A stretch of DNA of 64,000 nucleotides from Staphylococcus nepalensis (lineage in GTDB: Bacteria > Bacillota > Bacilli > Staphylococcales > Staphylococcaceae), in the NCBI RefSeq assembly GCF_014635045.1, contig NZ_BMCF01000002.1, positions 1-64,000 of the forward strand, in the 5' to 3' direction. A model generated the notes under the pieces. The model saw only the letters and a program-made list of their open reading frames with translations, had not been told where the DNA came from and ran no database searches. This document shows, piece by piece, positions 38,714 to 48,879 of this stretch (positions are counted from its first letter, which is position 1; each line of letters begins with the position of its first letter). A program made the translations under genes and the position numbers.

Positions 38714-38725
38714 TTTTATTTCTTT

Positions 38726-38799
38726 GGCGGTTGTGGCGAAGTGGTTAACGCATCGGATTGTGGTTCCGACATTCGTGGGTTCGATTCCCATCAACCGCC
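38726..38799 (+). tRNA. tRNA-His (GTG)
   Basis: Carries G-1 opposite C73; differs by two bases from 1892-1965 (ACATTC versus ACACGC). Confidence 0.95.
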
Positions 38800-38815
38800 C
38801 CATAATCGTTAATAA

Positions 38816-38889
38816 GCGGGTGTAGTTTAATGGCAAAACCTCAGCCTTCCAAGCTGATGTTGTGGGTTCGATTCCCATCACCCGCTCCA
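38816..38889 (+). tRNA. tRNA-Gly (TCC), canonical
   Basis: Anticodon TCC with a normal GGTTCGATTCC T arm and a D loop containing GG, plus encoded CCA. This is the translational reader of GGA/GGG codons, in contrast to the aberrant TCC trio at 2138-2395. Confidence 0.95.
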
Positions 38890-38899
38890 TTTAAATTGA

Positions 38900-38974
38900 T
38901 CCACAGTAGCTCAGTGGTAGAGCTATCGGCTGTTAACCGATCGGTCGTAGGTTCGAGTCCTACCTGTGGAGCCA
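38900..38974 (+). tRNA. tRNA-Asn (GTT)
   Basis: Anticodon GTT, acceptor TCCACAG/CTGTGGA with G discriminator, and encoded CCA. Confidence 0.95.
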
Positions 38975-38975
38975 T

Positions 38976-39047
38976 GGCCCCGTGGTCAAGCGGTTAAGAC
39001 ACCGCCCTTTCACGGCGGTAACACGGGTTCGAGTCCCGTCGGGGTCA
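38976..39047 (+). tRNA. tRNA-Glu (TTC)
   Basis: Anticodon TTC, one base after the Asn CCA end; no CCA is encoded. Besides translation, Glu-tRNA is the precursor of haem in this organism type (hemA route). Confidence 0.95.
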
Positions 39048-39050
39048 TAC

Positions 39051-39082
39051 AAACAGAAGTGAAATATCGCTTCTGTTTTTTT
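39051..39082 (+). terminator. terminator between tRNA-Glu and tRNA-Ser
   Basis: Stem AAACAGAAG/CTTCTGTTT followed by a T run. Termination must be partial if tRNA-Ser depends on the same promoter. Confidence 0.7.
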
Positions 39083-39093
39083 AATTTCATATT

Positions 39094-39182
39094 GGAGAGT
39101 TGTCCGAGTTGGCCGAAGGAGCACGCCTGGAAAGTGTGTAGGCGCCACAAGCGTCTCGAGGGTTCGAATCCCTCACTCTCCG
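39094..39182 (+). tRNA. tRNA-Ser (GGA)
   Basis: Class II tRNA with anticodon GGA in stem CACGC/GTGTG and a long variable arm. No CCA is encoded. An integrase relic lies 140 bases downstream, so this is a plausible old attachment site. Confidence 0.95.
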
Positions 39183-39209
39183 TTAATGACATAATTTGAG
39201 CTTTCCTGA

Positions 39210-39256
39210 GACACCGAAATCCTTGATACAATAGGATTTCGGTGTCTTTATTTTGT
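39210..39256 (+). terminator. terminator after tRNA-Ser
   Basis: Thirteen-base perfect stem (GACACCGAAATCC and its complement) followed by TTTATTTT. Confidence 0.85.
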
Positions 39257-39320
39257 ATCACTTAATATAATAAATACTACGCTCATTTCAAGATCAAAAT
39301 TTTGAAATGAAATCTCTATA

Positions 39321-39515
39321 TCACATGCGGCGCAAGGCTTTTAGTGTTTTAATTTCTGCTTGTTTTTAACTGTCTTTTAATAAATGACGAGATGTCGATA
39401 GGGAAGTAGTTATATCTGCATGCCCTAAACGTTTTGAAATATAATATATTGATATACCTTCATAAATTTACATGAACAGTGTGTATGATGTATGAAGTGC
39501 AATGGGGTAATGACC
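39321..39515 (-). pseudogene. C-terminal fragment of a tyrosine recombinase (integrase)
   Basis: The minus strand reads HYPIALHTSYTLFM-stop-IYEGISIYYISKRLGHADITT then SLSTSRHLLKDS-stop-KQAEIKTLKALRRM-stop. The pattern EGIS-YYISKRLGHADI is the box between the conserved R and Y of phage-type integrases; the catalytic Tyr position holds Ser. There are two internal stops and the N-terminal domain is missing. It follows tRNA-Ser, as in island or prophage integrases. Confidence 0.8.
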
Positions 39516-39571
39516 TAGCTTATTATTCAAATAAAAGCACTGTATTACGTTAAAAACTGCATTGTTTGTAA

Positions 39572-39854
39572 TTAAGAATACGGTAGTCCTGTATATATAT
39601 CCATCTAAATTAAATGGTCTGGTTTAATTATGGATATGAGTGCTGACAAGTTGGCTTTACAATCAACAGAAACAATTGATGTTATCAATTTAAAAGTTAG
39701 AAAAGAACTTATTGGCCCTTTAAGAAAAAAAGAAGGAATTTATCCTGCTTACCATATGGATAAATCTAATTGGATAACAATTAACTTAAAAGAGACGAAT
39801 ACGATGAATCAAATTAAAGATTTAATAGCAGTAAGTTATGAATTAACGACATGA
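39572..39854 (+). pseudogene. C-terminal fragment of an MmcQ/YjbR-family protein
   Basis: The frame reads EYGSPVYISI-stop-IKWSGLIMDMSADKLALQST, then ETIDVINLKVRKELIGPL, EGIYPAYHMDKSNWITINL and IKDLIAVSYELTT. This is the second half of the MmcQ/YjbR DNA-binding fold. The first half is gone and a stop lies inside. The ATG at 39630 has no good ribosome site, so I treat it as debris. Confidence 0.7.
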
Positions 39855-39954
39855 TTTTTGTTTTTTAGAGAAGTATTTTTATTTAGTATTCTAAACTAAT
39901 TGAACAAAGAGAGTGTTATGATTTGTTTTTATTTATTAGCGCATGAATCAAATA

Positions 39955-40125
39955 TTATTTTTCGTCAATTTTATTTGCAATGTATTCTAATTTGTCTCTA
40001 ACTTCTTTTAAGGTATGACTCTCTGAAAATGTGAAATGAAACGGCGTATCTTTATTTGTTTTTGCGAATACTGTTATTAAGTCGTAGTAAAGACCTTTTT
40101 CAATTTCATAATTTAAAAATTTCAT
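39955..40125 (-). CDS. 56-residue hypothetical protein in the relic region
   Basis: An ORF from the ATG at 40125 to a TAA at 39955 encodes MKFLNYEIEKGLYYDLITVF and onwards to KLEYIANKIDEK. AAAGGGG lies nine bases upstream. It is a charged, probably soluble alpha/beta protein. I do not recognise a family. Its place between the integrase and YjbR debris and the core lipoprotein gene suggests that it came with a mobile element. Transcription is unproved. Confidence 0.5.
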   Translation of the reverse strand: MKFLNYEIEKGLYYDLITVFAKTNKDTPFHFTFSESHTLKEVRDKLEYIANKIDEK

Positions 40126-40408
40126 TTGTACATACCCCTTTATTAATTTTTAGGTGTTGAATAAGGGTTAAGTAATCACTTATTCAACAAACATAGAGTG
40201 CAGGGTTTGGCCCACACACTATACTGTAATAGAATCAAATATAAACTCATTTCAAAAAGTGATATATTTAATATTCAATTTCTCGTAAAAAATGAAACAT
40301 CTTAACTTTAAATAAGCATAACATCAAAAACTACGGCGTACAACTTAAATTAGCGCAAATGGTTTTTAAAAATAAATAATCGGGGTTACTATTTTGAAAA
40401 TGATATAG
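40126..40408. other. AT-rich intergenic region
   Basis: About 280 bases; no ORF with a ribosome site. Confidence 0.5.
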
Positions 40409-40453
40409 AAAAAAACTGCTAATATCAAAAAATTAATGATGTTAGCAGTTTTT
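40409..40453 (-). terminator. terminator of the PepSY lipoprotein gene
   Basis: Stem AAAAACTGCTAATATCA/TGATGTTAGCAGTTTTT (one mismatch); T-rich on both strands. Confidence 0.8.
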
Positions 40454-40492
40454 CCTACTTATTATACAATTTTCAATTTATAAATAGTTGAA

Positions 40493-41074
40493 TTAATCAT
40501 CTTGTTCATTATTTAACACTTTGCCTTTTTTAGCATCTACAGTGATTTCATGTTTCGTATTATCTTTTTGTAGATCCATATCATAGACTAATTTACCTTC
40601 ATCTTTAGCCAATGACCATTCTTTGATATCGCCGTCAAATTCTTTTTGTCCATTTTTAATGGCTTTTTTATAGTCAATGGCGTCATCATATTTGAAAGAT
40701 TCGTTTTGATTAATTGAATCTTCATTTTCAGTTTCTTTGTTAATTACTTTCTTATCTTGATCTGCGATGATAACTTCGGATTCTTTACCTTCAGTTTGCT
40801 GCTCAATTTTATATGACCAATCACCGTTACTCTTTTCATATGAAATACCTTTTAAGTCTTGTCCATCATAGACTTCTTGCGCTTTTTTAACAGCGTCTTC
40901 TGGACTTGTTTTAATTTTATCTAACGCAATGACTTGCTCTGTACTTTCTTTACTTTGCTTATCATTTGAACTTTCAGATTTTGAGCCGTTATCTTCTGAA
41001 TTACTTGAGTCATTCCCGCATGAAGCGAGTAAAAGGCCAGATAAAGCCATAGTACCTATCACTTTTAATTTCAT
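40493..41074 (-). CDS. PepSY-domain lipoprotein
   Basis: A 193-residue protein. Residues 1-20 form a lipoprotein signal with lipobox LLLASC; a Ser/Asn/Glu-rich linker follows, then two PepSY-like repeats (about 50-110 and 125-190: SPEDAVKKAQEVYDGQDLKGI and DYKKAIKNGQKEFDGDI). PepSY domains bind or inhibit peptidases. I chose the ATG at 41074 because AGGAG sits eight bases upstream; an in-frame GTG three codons earlier is too close. Confidence 0.85.
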   Translation of the reverse strand: MKLKVIGTMALSGLLLASCGNDSSNSEDNGSKSESSNDKQSKESTEQVIALDKIKTSPEDAVKKAQEVYDGQDLKGISYEKSNGDWSYKIEQQTEGKESEVIIADQDKKVINKETENEDSINQNESFKYDDAIDYKKAIKNGQKEFDGDIKEWSLAKDEGKLVYDMDLQKDNTKHEITVDAKKGKVLNNEQDD

Positions 41075-41302
41075 AAACCTCACTCCTAATATGTTTTACA
41101 TTATAGAGTACCCATAGCTATATTAATTTAAACTATAAATAGGGAGTAATGTAAGTTGTTGCGAGTCTATATTTAACTTTTATAACTATTAACATTTTTA
41201 ATGGGTTAAAACGAATTTTGAATCATATAAGGGTTTATGCTTGGTCACTGTTAAATCAGATTAAAAACGTTATAATAGTTAATGAGATGGAGGAATGACA
41301 AA

Positions 41303-42691
41303 GTGGAATTTTGGTTGAAAACACAAGCAAAACAAAATGGAGATAAAGTATTTATAGATGACGGAACAGTTCAAGTTACTTTTGCCTCCATGTATAAATA
41401 TGCTTCACGATTGGCACAGCAGTTGAAAAAATTAGATAGAAGACGTATAGGTTTATACATTGAAAACAATATTGAATCAATTACATTGATAAATGCAATG
41501 TGGTTAGCAGGAATTGAAATTGCAATGTTAAACACACGTTTAACTAAAGATGAGATGCAAAACCAATTGTCGTCTATCGAAGTAGATACGGTCGTTGCTA
41601 CCAGCCAAATCAATTTAAAAGCTATATCCGTAATTAAAATATCAACATTGCAACAAGGATGCAATGATATGACATATGAAAGCTTATTTGACATGAACCA
41701 AATCGCTTCGATTATGTTTACTTCTGGGACTACTGGTCCACAAAAAGCAGTCCCTCAAACATTTGATAACCATTACGCAAGTGCAATAGGCTGCAAAGAG
41801 AGTCTTGGTTTTGACCAAGAAACGAAATGGTTATCTGTTTTGCCGATTTATCATATTTCAGGATTAAGTGTTATTTTAAGAGCATTAATTGAAGGATTTA
41901 CTGTTCGTATAGATACGAAATTTAACGCCCATACAATGTTAAATATTATACAAACAGAACTGCCAACGCATGTTTCATTAGTACCACAGACGCTTAAATG
42001 GTTGATGGATGAAGGGTTAAACCAACCTTACCATATTGAAAAAATATTGCTAGGCGGGGCAAAACTATCAAGTTCATTAATTGAAACAGCATTAGCTTCA
42101 AAACTACCTATTTATAATTCTTTTGGTATGACTGAAACATGTTCTCAATTTTTAACAGCATCACCTGAAATGTTATCCAAACGCTATGATACTGTAGGGA
42201 AGCCAAGTGCGAATGTAGCTGTCAAAATAAAAGACCCTAACGCTGAAGGACATGGAGAATTATTAATTAGAGGCGCTAATGTAATGGATGGTTATTTATA
42301 CCCTGAAAATTTATTAGACACATTTGAGAATGGTTATTTTAAAACAGGAGACATTGCTGAAATTGATAAAGATGGCTATGTTATGATTTATGATAGACGT
42401 AAAGATTTAATCATTAGCGGTGGTGAGAATATATATCCGTATCAATTAGAATCTGTGGCCAAAGATCATGAAGCAATTTTAGATGCAATGTGTATTGGTG
42501 TTGAAGATAATACATGGGGAGAAGTCCCTTATTTATACTATGTTTCTAACACTTTATTATCGTATGAAACGTTAATGAATCATTTCAAAGCACATGTAGC
42601 TAAATATAAGATTCCTAAATACTTTGAACAAGTAACTGAATTACCATATACTTCTACAGGGAAACTTCAAAGAAAACATATAGAAAAATAG
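41303..42691 (+). CDS. menE: 2-succinylbenzoate-CoA ligase
   Basis: A 462-residue acyl-adenylate enzyme of menaquinone synthesis. Motifs: [16 protein letters not shown] (P loop), [22 protein letters not shown] and [17 protein letters not shown], with the catalytic Lys in STGKLQRK. It starts at GTG 41303 (GGAGG nine bases upstream; [13 protein letters not shown] matches the family start), not at the upstream ATG. Followed by menC after 13 bases. Confidence 0.95.
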   Translation: MEFWLKTQAKQNGDKVFIDDGTVQVTFASMYKYASRLAQQLKKLDRRRIGLYIENNIESITLINAMWLAGIEIAMLNTRLTKDEMQNQLSSIEVDTVVATSQINLKAISVIKISTLQQGCNDMTYESLFDMNQIASIMFTSGTTGPQKAVPQTFDNHYASAIGCKESLGFDQETKWLSVLPIYHISGLSVILRALIEGFTVRIDTKFNAHTMLNIIQTELPTHVSLVPQTLKWLMDEGLNQPYHIEKILLGGAKLSSSLIETALASKLPIYNSFGMTETCSQFLTASPEMLSKRYDTVGKPSANVAVKIKDPNAEGHGELLIRGANVMDGYLYPENLLDTFENGYFKTGDIAEIDKDGYVMIYDRRKDLIISGGENIYPYQLESVAKDHEAILDAMCIGVEDNTWGEVPYLYYVSNTLLSYETLMNHFKAHVAKYKIPKYFEQVTELPYTSTGKLQRKHIEK

Positions 42692-42704
42692 GTGTGAATA
42701 ATAT

Positions 42705-43709
42705 ATGAAAATATGCGAAATGAACCTTTATATTTGTAATAATCATTTCAAGCATTTAATTGTTACACCAAAGGTAAAATTGGAAAAACGTAAAGCGCTT
42801 ATTATTGAATTTATAACAGATAGACAGGTGCATTATTTTGGAGAATGCAATGCTTTTGAAACGGATTGGTATGATGATGAAACGATTGAAATTGCGCGTG
42901 AACAAGCAATTAAATGGTTTGAGTCTTTTAAAAATTATGAGTTCTATCATTTCGAAGAGATACAAAATGCATTACAAAATCTAGAAAAATTTCCAGCGAC
43001 ACGTAGTATGATTGTTATGGCATGTTACCAAGCATTTTATAAATTAGAAACTTTTCATGTTCCTTATGGCGCAACTGTGAGTGGTTTAACCGATGAAAAT
43101 GTTAGGAATTTAATTAACACGAAACCACAGCGAGTTAAAGTAAAATGGTCTGAAGCTATTTTAAAAGATGTGAAACAATTGCAACAGTTACCCTTTAAAA
43201 CTGAAATTGTGGTAGATGCAAATGAATCAATTCAAGAGGATGAAGCTAAGAAATTAAAACTGCTTTCGGAAAATGACATCCTTTATATTGAAGAACCATT
43301 TAAAAATATTGAAAAAATAAAAAATTTTAAGTATGACGAAATACCGCCAATCGCTATTGATGAAAAAGCAACCTCTTTAGAAAAGATTTTGAACTATGTT
43401 AAAAATGATGACGTGGACGTTGTGGTATTAAAGCCATTTAGACTTGGTGGTATTGATAAAGTAATTCAAATTATTGATATATTAAGCGATAGAAATGTGA
43501 AATTTGTTATTGGTGGTATGTATGAGTATGGACTGAGTCGTTATTTTACTGCGTTGTTAGCTCAATATGCAACGTACCCGAGCGATATTACACCTCAAGG
43601 TTTTTATTTTGAAAATGATATTGTAGCGTGTTCAGGCATATTAAAAAGAGGTTCGATTTATTTTGAACCTCCTCATGTTAATAAGCTTGAATTAGATCAA
43701 ATTGATTAA
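42705..43709 (+). CDS. menC: o-succinylbenzoate synthase
   Basis: A 334-residue enolase-superfamily enzyme, the step before Men[10 protein letters not shown] carries the base Lys; VDANES, YIEEPF and AIDEKA are the metal ligands; [10 protein letters not shown] carries the second Lys. It ends in a four-base convergent overlap with yidD. Confidence 0.95.
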   Translation: MKICEMNLYICNNHFKHLIVTPKVKLEKRKALIIEFITDRQVHYFGECNAFETDWYDDETIEIAREQAIKWFESFKNYEFYHFEEIQNALQNLEKFPATRSMIVMACYQAFYKLETFHVPYGATVSGLTDENVRNLINTKPQRVKVKWSEAILKDVKQLQQLPFKTEIVVDANESIQEDEAKKLKLLSENDILYIEEPFKNIEKIKNFKYDEIPPIAIDEKATSLEKILNYVKNDDVDVVVLKPFRLGGIDKVIQIIDILSDRNVKFVIGGMYEYGLSRYFTALLAQYATYPSDITPQGFYFENDIVACSGILKRGSIYFEPPHVNKLELDQID

Positions 43710-43942
43710 TGTTTATGGGTTTTATCTTTTTTTAAAGGTACTGGATCAAACCCACCTTTATGGAGTGGATGGCATTTGGAAATACGTTTTATACCAAGCC
43801 AAGTGCCTTTAATTGGTCCATATACTTGTATTGCTTCTCTAGTATACTCTGAACACGTAGGATAGAAGCGACATGTAGCCGGAGTCATAGGTGAAATCAA
43901 GTGTTGATATATATAGATGAGTCCTAGAAACAGTTTTTTCAT
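43706..43942 (-). CDS. yidD: membrane protein insertion efficiency factor YidD
   Basis: A 78-residue protein with the YidD pattern [28 protein letters not shown] and [13 protein letters not shown]. The family aids YidC-dependent membrane insertion. RBS GGAGG. Its end overlaps menC. Confidence 0.95.
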   Translation of the reverse strand: MKKLFLGLIYIYQHLISPMTPATCRFYPTCSEYTREAIQVYGPIKGTWLGIKRISKCHPLHKGGFDPVPLKKDKTHKH

Positions 43943-44004
43943 AAAATCTTTGCCTCCAACAATTTACATAGCATGGATAGTTTAACATATTTAAAGGGAG
44001 TTTG

Positions 44005-44487
44005 ATGTGCGTGAAGTTTAAAGATAGAGAAAATGACGACGTTTTTTTATCATTTAAAGATGATAATGCTGTCCCAAACGGTGATCACGTTCTGGTCATC
44101 CCGGTTTATCACAATCAATTGCTTTTTACCAAACATAAAATAAGAGGGGTTGAATTTCCTGGAGGCAAAAGAGAAAAAGGGGAATCTAGCGAAGCAGCTT
44201 GTGAAAGAGAACTGTTTGAAGAGACAGGAGCGCTTATAAAAACTAAAGAGAAACATTATATTGCTCAATATCGTGTTGCAAGACAAAATGGTAAACCATT
44301 TACTAAAGATGTATTCATGGTTGACGTAGACAAATTACCGATACAAGAAGATTATTTAGAAACTGAAGGTCCACGCCTTTTTGATAGACTTTCAGATATT
44401 CCTGAACTAGACAAAAGTTATTTATTGAAAGATGCTGCTATCTTACAATGTTTAGAGAGGGTGATTGAACTTGGATTTTATCAATAA
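44005..44487 (+). CDS. Nudix hydrolase (YtkD-like)
   Basis: A 160-residue protein with a full Nudix box GGKREKGESSEAACERELFEETGAL (about residues 53-77, shown in part: GG-K, E, REL-EE-G). It resembles YtkD, an (8-oxo)dGTPase/RNA pyrophosphohydrolase of Bacillus. AAGGGAG lies four bases before this ATG and ten before the alternative GTG at 44011. The last 23 bases overlap the next gene. Confidence 0.88.
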   Translation: MCVKFKDRENDDVFLSFKDDNAVPNGDHVLVIPVYHNQLLFTKHKIRGVEFPGGKREKGESSEAACERELFEETGALIKTKEKHYIAQYRVARQNGKPFTKDVFMVDVDKLPIQEDYLETEGPRLFDRLSDIPELDKSYLLKDAAILQCLERVIELGFYQ

Positions 44488-45262
44488 AAAAAGAATGCCA
44501 GTAGAGGTTCCTGAACATGTATTTGAAGAAGTTACTTACAAAGTAGATGGGATAAATGTAAGGGGCTTATTGATGACACCTCAAAAAAGTGTTGAAAGAA
44601 TCGTTATTTATTTGCGTGGTGGCAAAGGCCAAGTTGGGAAAGTGAGAGCAGCTCGTTTAATGCAGTTTTCAGACCTAAACACGCTTGTATTCGGACCTTA
44701 TTACAGAGGTAATAATGGAAGTGAAGGTAAAGATGAATTTTATGGGAGAGACCTAAATGACGTGGCAGTTGCAATTCGTATATTAAATATGATGTATCCT
44801 AAGGCGTATATTCATATGGTCGGTTTTTCTAGAGGGGGATTACAAGGATTGCTCACATACCAAGATTTACCTGTGTCGAGTTATATTATTTGGGGCGGCG
44901 TTTCCGATATTAAGCTAATGTATGAAGAACGTGTCGATTTACGAGGGATGTTAAAAAGAATGATAGGTCACCCTAGAAAAAATGAAATGGCATACAAAGA
45001 AAGAGATGCGGTTGTAACTATTCATGCGGATAGTCCGCCTATACTGATTGTGCATGGTGGAAAAGATGTTCAAGTTGGTATCCATCAAGCTTATTATTTA
45101 GAAAAACAATTAAAGCGTATTGGTACTTTTTTTAAGACATTTTATCAAATGGATGAGGGACACGTACCTAGACCATACGCAATGAAAGAAGCATTATCCA
45201 CGGTTAAGCAATGGATGACTGATATTGAACGGCAAAACTTAAAAGCAGAATATAATAAATAA
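44465..45262 (+). CDS. alpha/beta-hydrolase, prolyl-oligopeptidase-like
   Basis: A 265-residue hydrolase. The nucleophile motif is GFSRGGLQG (about residue 121), the oxyanion region IVIYLRGGKGQVGK, acid in ILIVHGGKDVQVGI, and catalytic His in DEGHVPR. The substrate is unknown. It starts with TTG overlapping the Nudix gene; GAGAGGGTGA is the ribosome site. The stop is next to the IS region. Confidence 0.85.
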   Translation: MNLDFINKKRMPVEVPEHVFEEVTYKVDGINVRGLLMTPQKSVERIVIYLRGGKGQVGKVRAARLMQFSDLNTLVFGPYYRGNNGSEGKDEFYGRDLNDVAVAIRILNMMYPKAYIHMVGFSRGGLQGLLTYQDLPVSSYIIWGGVSDIKLMYEERVDLRGMLKRMIGHPRKNEMAYKERDAVVTIHADSPPILIVHGGKDVQVGIHQAYYLEKQLKRIGTFFKTFYQMDEGHVPRPYAMKEALSTVKQWMTDIERQNLKAEYNK

Positions 45263-45289
45263 AAAGAGGCCGGGACATAAAGTTCTTGG

Positions 45290-46929
45290 ACAAGTGAGAA
45301 AAGGCAATTTCTATTGAAATAATATAGAAATTGCCTTTTTCATTATTGTTTTGATTATAGTTAGCTCGTTGAGCTACTACTTTTCTTATATTAAGTGCCA
45401 TTAATACAAAGCCAAGTTCGCTTTTGACTTTATTTGTGCCTCTAACCGACATTCGAGTGAAACCCAAAATAGCCTTCATAAACCCAAAAACAGGTTCTAC
45501 ATTCCATTTTTCTTTGATTGTAGATTTCTTTTGTTTCTGGTTCCGAAAGCTTTTGATTAATCTGGGCTTTGAAATATTCCCAGTTATAATTTCTCATTAT
45601 TTTTTATTCGATTTTGAATTTGATTTCATACAATGGTTCTTCAGTGGACATTCTGAACAATCATCGCATTCATATAATTTAAAATCTCTCCTAAACCCAT
45701 ATTTATCATGGCGATAGGCATATCTTTTAAAACCAAGCCTTTTATGATTCGGGCAAATAAATTCATCATTGATTTCATCATATTCCCAATTGTGAGTATT
45801 AAAAATGTCACTTTTATATTTGTTAGTTTTATCTTTAATAAACATGCCATAAGTTATGAGCGGTGTTCGATTAAATTCATTTATAATTGCCATATAATTA
45901 GGTTCACTACCATAACCAGCGTCAGCTACAATATATTCAGGTAAATGACCGTAGGTCCCTTTAATTAAAGTTAAAAAAGGAATCATTGTTCTTGTGTCTG
46001 TCGGATTTTGATACACATCATATGATAAAACAAATTGAGAATTTGTCGCTATTTGTAAATGATATCCTGGCTTAAGTTGTCCATTTTTCATATGGTTTTC
46101 TTTCATTCTCATGAAAGTCGCATCATGGTCTGTCTTAGAATAACTATTTCTATCTTGGAGTATGGCTTTTTGTGTTTTATATTTATACTTTCGTTCTGAA
46201 TAAGCAGCGAATTTCTTTTTATATCTTTTGATTTCAGTTCGCTTTTGACGTGTTTGCTTTCTTAACCGAGTAGATTTTTCATGTTCAATGTAATGATTTA
46301 AATCTTCGATTTCCTTATCCAAATGAGTACCAATTAAATCTATTTCTTTTTGTGTTAATTCATGATCATTATCTTCTTTAATCTTAGGTATGATTTTGTC
46401 TTTCACTAATTCATGATATAGGGCTTTAGAATCTTCATTCATTTTTGATTCATAGTTTTGAATACTCTTTTTCCAAACAAATGTATATCTATTGGCATTA
46501 GCTTCCAGTTTTGTACCATCAATAAAAATAGTTTTATCATCTATAAGATTTTGTTTCAGACATTGGCTGTGAAATTGAATAAATAAAGATTCTAATAAGG
46601 CGTCTACTTTAGCGTTTACTCTAAAACGATTAATTGCTTTATAAGAAGGTGTTTGATTTTGTGACAGCCACGTCATTCGGATACGATCATTAAGCAGTTT
46701 TTCTATTTTACGACCAGAAAATACGGATTGTGTGTAGGCATATAGAATAATTTTCAACATCATTTTGTGATGTTATGATGTAGCACCACGATGATGTTTG
46801 AATTCATCGAATTCATTTTCAGGTATTGTTTCAACGATTTCATTAACATGTCGTGACATATCATTTGTGGGGATAAGAACTGAAGTTTCCATTGGTAGTG
46901 TGTTGAGTCATGTTATAATCTTTATACAT
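45290..46929 (-). mobile_element. dead IS1182-family element (IS1181-like transposase pseudogene)
   Basis: The minus strand from the ATG at 46929 reads MYKDYNMTQH, loses frame at codon ~11, resumes (shown by NEIVETIPENEFDEF), hits a TAA in ATS-stop-HHKMM, then reads 388 codons from MMLKIILYAYTQSVFSGRKI to CPLKNHCMKSNSKSNKK. An A-run deletion (A6 where A7 is needed) breaks the frame before MRNYNWEYFKAQINQKLSEPET, and an A insertion after IYNQRK restores it for KAILGFTRMSVRGTNKVK. Four disabling lesions exclude an intact enzyme. A hairpin at 45301-45341 lies at its 3' end. The DDE residues (for example FIDGTK and ADAGYGSE) are still present. Confidence 0.9.
45301..45341 (-). terminator. hairpin at the 3' end of the IS transposase
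   Basis: Stem AAGGCAATTTCTAT/ATAGAAATTGCCTT with T runs on both strands. It closely resembles the hairpin at 58655. Confidence 0.7.
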
Positions 46930-47037
46930 AAGGCACCTCGTTAATTTAGTTTAGTTGTGTTTATTAAATTATACGTAAGGTCCTTATTTTTTTAAAGTAT
47001 TTTAATGTAAAATTACATATAAATATGAGGTGTTTTG

Positions 47038-47204
47038 GCGAGACTCTTGAGGGAATAGGACAAGCTGAAGACTACAGGCTGAAGCTGTCCCCTAAGAAAG
47101 CGAGCTAACAATACGAAGTATTGAATCAAAAGAAGCACTCAGATGAATTGAATTAAATCATCTGAGTGCTATTTTTCTGGGATTTATGTCCCAGGGACTT
47201 TTAA
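47038..47204 (+). repeat. dispersed intergenic repeat next to the IS remnant
   Basis: Contains GGCGAGACTCTTGAGGGAAT, GGACAAGCTGAAGACTACAG, GCTGTCCCCTAAGAAAGCGA, a hairpin ACTCAGATGA/TCATCTGAGT and GGGATTTATGTCCC. The last word is the reverse complement of GGGACATAAA seen at about 45272 on the other side of the element. Such words recur in staphylococcal intergenic DNA. Confidence 0.6.
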
Positions 47205-47241
47205 ATATGACACGATAGCGAGAAGCATACTGATATAACGT

Positions 47242-48831
47242 TTATTTAAATCCGCCATTTTCAGCTAAATCTGAAACTTCATCGCCAAATTTTTCAAAGT
47301 TATGTTTAAATCTATCAATTAAATCTTGTGCTTGTTCTCTATAAGCTTCTGGCTTACTCCATGCATTAATAGGATTAAGTAGCGTTTGTGGTACATCTTT
47401 AATTTCAACTGGTATATTTAAGCCAAACATATCATCTTTGATGTATTCCGAGTCTCTCAATTGGCCAGTGATAGCTTGTTCAACCATTTGTCTTGTGTAA
47501 TTTAAACTAATACGACGTCCTGTCCCGTATTTACCACCAGTCCAACCAGTGTTGACCAAGTAAACGTCCACATCGTGTTTATCTATCAGATTACCAAGTA
47601 AATCAGCATATACTTTTGCGTGTAATGGTAAGAAAGGTGAACCAAAACAAGTTGAGAATGATGGTTCAGGTTCTGTTACACCGCGTTCAGTCCCTGCTAA
47701 TTTAGCTGTAAAACCGCTTAAAAAATGATACATTGCTTGATCTTTATTTAATTTAGAAATAGGTGGTAAAACACCAAAAGCATCAGCAGTTAAGAAAATA
47801 ATGGTATTAGGATGCGCTGCTTTAGAAGGTGTAACAATATTTTCTATGTGATTGATTGGATAAGCGGCTCTGGTATTTTCTGTGTAGTAGTTATCATCAA
47901 AGTCGATATCACCGTCTTCGTCTACAACCACATTTTCTAAAATAGTCCCGTATTTAATTGCGTCATAAATTTGTGGTTCTTTTTTATAAGAAAGATTAAT
48001 AGCTTTGGCGTAACAACCACCTTCGATATTGAATATGCCATTTTCATTCCAACCATGTTCATCATCACCGATTAACTTTCGGTTGGCATCTGCAGAAAGT
48101 GTTGTTTTACCTGTACCTGATAAGCCGAAAAATAGCGCCACATCACCTTTTTCACCGACATTAGCTGAGCAGTGCATACTCATGATATCATCTTTTGGCA
48201 ATAAGTAGTTCATAACTGAGAAAATACCCTTTTTCATTTCACCAGCATATTCAGTACCACCAATTAAAATAAGTTTGTGCTTAAAAGAAGTAATAATAAA
48301 TGTTTCGGAATTTGTACCGTCTTGAGTTGGGTCTGCTTTGAAATGGGGCGCTGAAACAATAGTGAAATCTGATTTGATTTCTTCTGCTTCTTCTTTTGAA
48401 TCTGGACGAATAAACATATTTTGTGCGAATAAGTTATGCCAAGCGAGTTCATTAACTACTGTTAGTTTGAGTTGTGAATCTTCATCACTACCTGCATAAC
48501 CATTGAAAACGTACAATTCATCTCTTTCATTTAAGTAATTTAATACTTTTTCATATAAGTTTAAAAATGTCTCTTCGTCAATTGGTTGATTGATATTGCC
48601 CCAATCGATATCATCTCTGTAGGATGGTTCATTAACAATGAATTTATCTTTTGGTGAACGTCCAGTGTATTTGCCTGTTTTAGCGTTAATTGCACCTAGT
48701 TCAGTTAGTTCGCCTTCATTATTATCAAGAATTTTTTTATACAACTGTGTTGTAGATAGTTGAAATAATGAAGATTGCTTGTCCAAAATACTTTGGATTT
48801 TATTTGTGTAAGTGTATGTATCTACTGCCAT
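47242..48831 (-). CDS. pckA: phosphoenolpyruvate carboxykinase (ATP)
   Basis: A 529-residue enzyme converting oxaloacetate plus ATP to phosphoenolpyruvate for gluconeogenesis. The P loop is [13 protein letters not shown], and [12 protein letters not shown] and [14 protein letters not shown] are family landmarks. The start is the ATG at 48831 with GGAGGG upstream. Divergent from metK, as in other staphylococci. A cre-like site follows its promoter (48859-48872), in line with known CcpA repression of pckA. Confidence 0.97.
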   Translation of the reverse strand: MAVDTYTYTNKIQSILDKQSSLFQLSTTQLYKKILDNNEGELTELGAINAKTGKYTGRSPKDKFIVNEPSYRDDIDWGNINQPIDEETFLNLYEKVLNYLNERDELYVFNGYAGSDEDSQLKLTVVNELAWHNLFAQNMFIRPDSKEEAEEIKSDFTIVSAPHFKADPTQDGTNSETFIITSFKHKLILIGGTEYAGEMKKGIFSVMNYLLPKDDIMSMHCSANVGEKGDVALFFGLSGTGKTTLSADANRKLIGDDEHGWNENGIFNIEGGCYAKAINLSYKKEPQIYDAIKYGTILENVVVDEDGDIDFDDNYYTENTRAAYPINHIENIVTPSKAAHPNTIIFLTADAFGVLPPISKLNKDQAMYHFLSGFTAKLAGTERGVTEPEPSFSTCFGSPFLPLHAKVYADLLGNLIDKHDVDVYLVNTGWTGGKYGTGRRISLNYTRQMVEQAITGQLRDSEYIKDDMFGLNIPVEIKDVPQTLLNPINAWSKPEAYREQAQDLIDRFKHNFEKFGDEVSDLAENGGFK

Positions 48832-48858
48832 ACTAAATCCCTCCAACGCTATATTAAA

Positions 48859-48872
48859 TGTAAGCCTTTACA
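48859..48872. promoter_or_regulatory. cre-like CcpA operator of pckA
   Basis: On the minus strand TGTAAAGGCTTACA, a near-perfect palindrome one base from the TGTAANCGNTNACA consensus. It lies between the pckA -10 and its start codon, a position that would block elongation. Confidence 0.6.
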
Positions 48873-48879
48873 ATTAAAG

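Noticed and set aside
38627-39261. ORFs across the second tRNA array
   Set aside because: Same reason: they overlap tRNA-Phe, His, Gly, Asn, Glu and Ser.
39630-39854. 74-codon ORF as a functional small protein
   Set aside because: It starts inside an MmcQ/YjbR domain, lacks a ribosome site and is preceded by the continuing homologous frame with a stop.
45597-45610. Programmed frameshift at the A6 run of the transposase
   Set aside because: A second indel and an upstream stop remain, so shifting would not give a full protein.
45597-46763. Transposase as an intact gene
   Set aside because: The N-terminus has a stop and frame break and the C-terminus is out of frame; the 388-codon frame is only part of it.
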